Positions 63,688 through 64,000 of a stretch of DNA of 64,000 nt are shown here, piece after piece. The notes under the pieces were generated by a model, which had not been told where the DNA came from, did no database searches, and was given only the letters and a program-made list of their open reading frames with translations. Within the stretch, counting starts at the first letter, position 1. The number at the start of each line of letters is the position of its first letter. Origin of the DNA: Linum tenue (taxonomy: Eukaryota > Streptophyta > Magnoliopsida > Malpighiales > Linaceae); NCBI GenBank assembly GCA_946122785.1, contig CAMGYJ010000007.1, forward strand, positions 40,201,587-40,265,586. The letters are read 5' to 3'. The position numbers and the translations under genes are program-made.

Positions 63688-64000
63688 TAGGGGTGTTCAA
63701 ACGGTTTGGTTATCGTGGTAACCGTTTTAACCAGTACTATTTGGATAATTTGGTTTGGTTAATTTGGATAATTGGTTTGGTTTGGTTAAAGTTTTTAGCT
63801 TGTTTGGTTTAGGTGGTTTGGTTTGGTTTCAGACACTCCTAACCAGTCAAACCAAATTAACCAGTTAAGTAATTAGTCATATATGTAACATATATTATAT
63901 ACACATACTTAATACTTTGCATAACCACTCAAGAGTTAACGTTCATCCCTTTTAGACTCATAAAATATAAAGCTCAATATTGCTCATATAGTGTATATTT
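63688..64000. mobile_element. hAT MITE, second copy, cut by the window end
   Basis: Starts TAGGGGTGTTCAAACGGTTTGG and follows 51331 onwards closely (GGTAACCGTTTTAACCAGTA, then the CATATATTATATACACATAC block) for all 313 visible bases. Its right end and TSD lie outside. Confidence 0.85.

Noticed and set aside
1..64000. tRNA, rRNA, snoRNA or miRNA genes
   Set aside because: No cloverleaf consensus boxes or conserved RNA sequences were recognised by eye; hairpins seen are explained by MITE inverted repeats. A tRNAscan/Infernal run would be decisive.

Overview
This is nuclear DNA of a flowering plant, probably a eudicot. The signs are AT-rich intergenic DNA, GT-AG introns, TTTAGGG telomere-type repeats, plant-type LINEs, Mutator-like, hAT and Ty1/copia elements, and two B3-domain genes of a plant-only subfamily. 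No bacterial, organellar, tRNA, rRNA or CRISPR features were seen. Most of the window is nested mobile elements; ordinary host genes occupy only about 31.4-36.4 kb, plus fragments near 45-46 kb and 63.3 kb.

1-18.5 kb. A reverse-strand LINE runs off the left edge (1-2673). Next comes what I read as one very large Mutator-like element (MULE) at 3358-18473 (15.1 kb). It has 0.8-0.9 kb terminal inverted repeats and a matching 9-bp target-site duplication (TSD). It carries a FAR1/MURA-type transposase (frameshifted), a divergently transcribed Ulp1/C48 protease-like gene whose catalytic Cys appears as Ser, and a third ORF of a plant transposon-associated family. It also holds an internal ~1.5-1.9 kb duplication and several MITEs.

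18.5-31 kb. Intergenic DNA holds a GC-rich minisatellite and two non-autonomous hAT elements with perfect 8-bp TSDs, one retaining a transposase C-terminal scrap. A 6.7-kb LINE with a 13-bp TSD (24197-30932) ends about 480 bp upstream of the first B3 gene.

31-46 kb. Two tandem B3-domain genes (31409-34349 and 34971-36419) share exon structure. A young copia element (36401-45062; 333-bp LTRs, about 2% divergent; TSD GAGGA) has inserted in the last codons of the second gene and supplies its stop codon. A 3.3-kb hAT element (37493-40814, TSD ATCCAGAC) is nested in the copia gag. Downstream lies a truncated F-box/LRR-type gene.

46-64 kb. A long-TIR MULE-type element and a hAT MITE lie between repeats of the F-box gene 3' end. 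A decayed Sirevirus-type copia element (about 50.66-59.93 kb) follows. It is broken by a hAT MITE (51331-51893) and by a 2285-bp solo LTR (53094-55378), each with a clean TSD. Between pol and the polypurine tract it carries an extra ORF whose domain resembles the ORF inside the 15-kb MULE. The right end has an array of AAACCGC...GCGGTTT hairpins in front of a TATA box and a plant-mobile-domain (MAIN-like) exon. The last 313 bp are the start of a second copy of the 51.3-kb hAT MITE.

The TSDs give relative ages: LINE, copia and Sirevirus insertions came first in their hosts, and the hAT elements and the solo LTR came later because they sit inside them.
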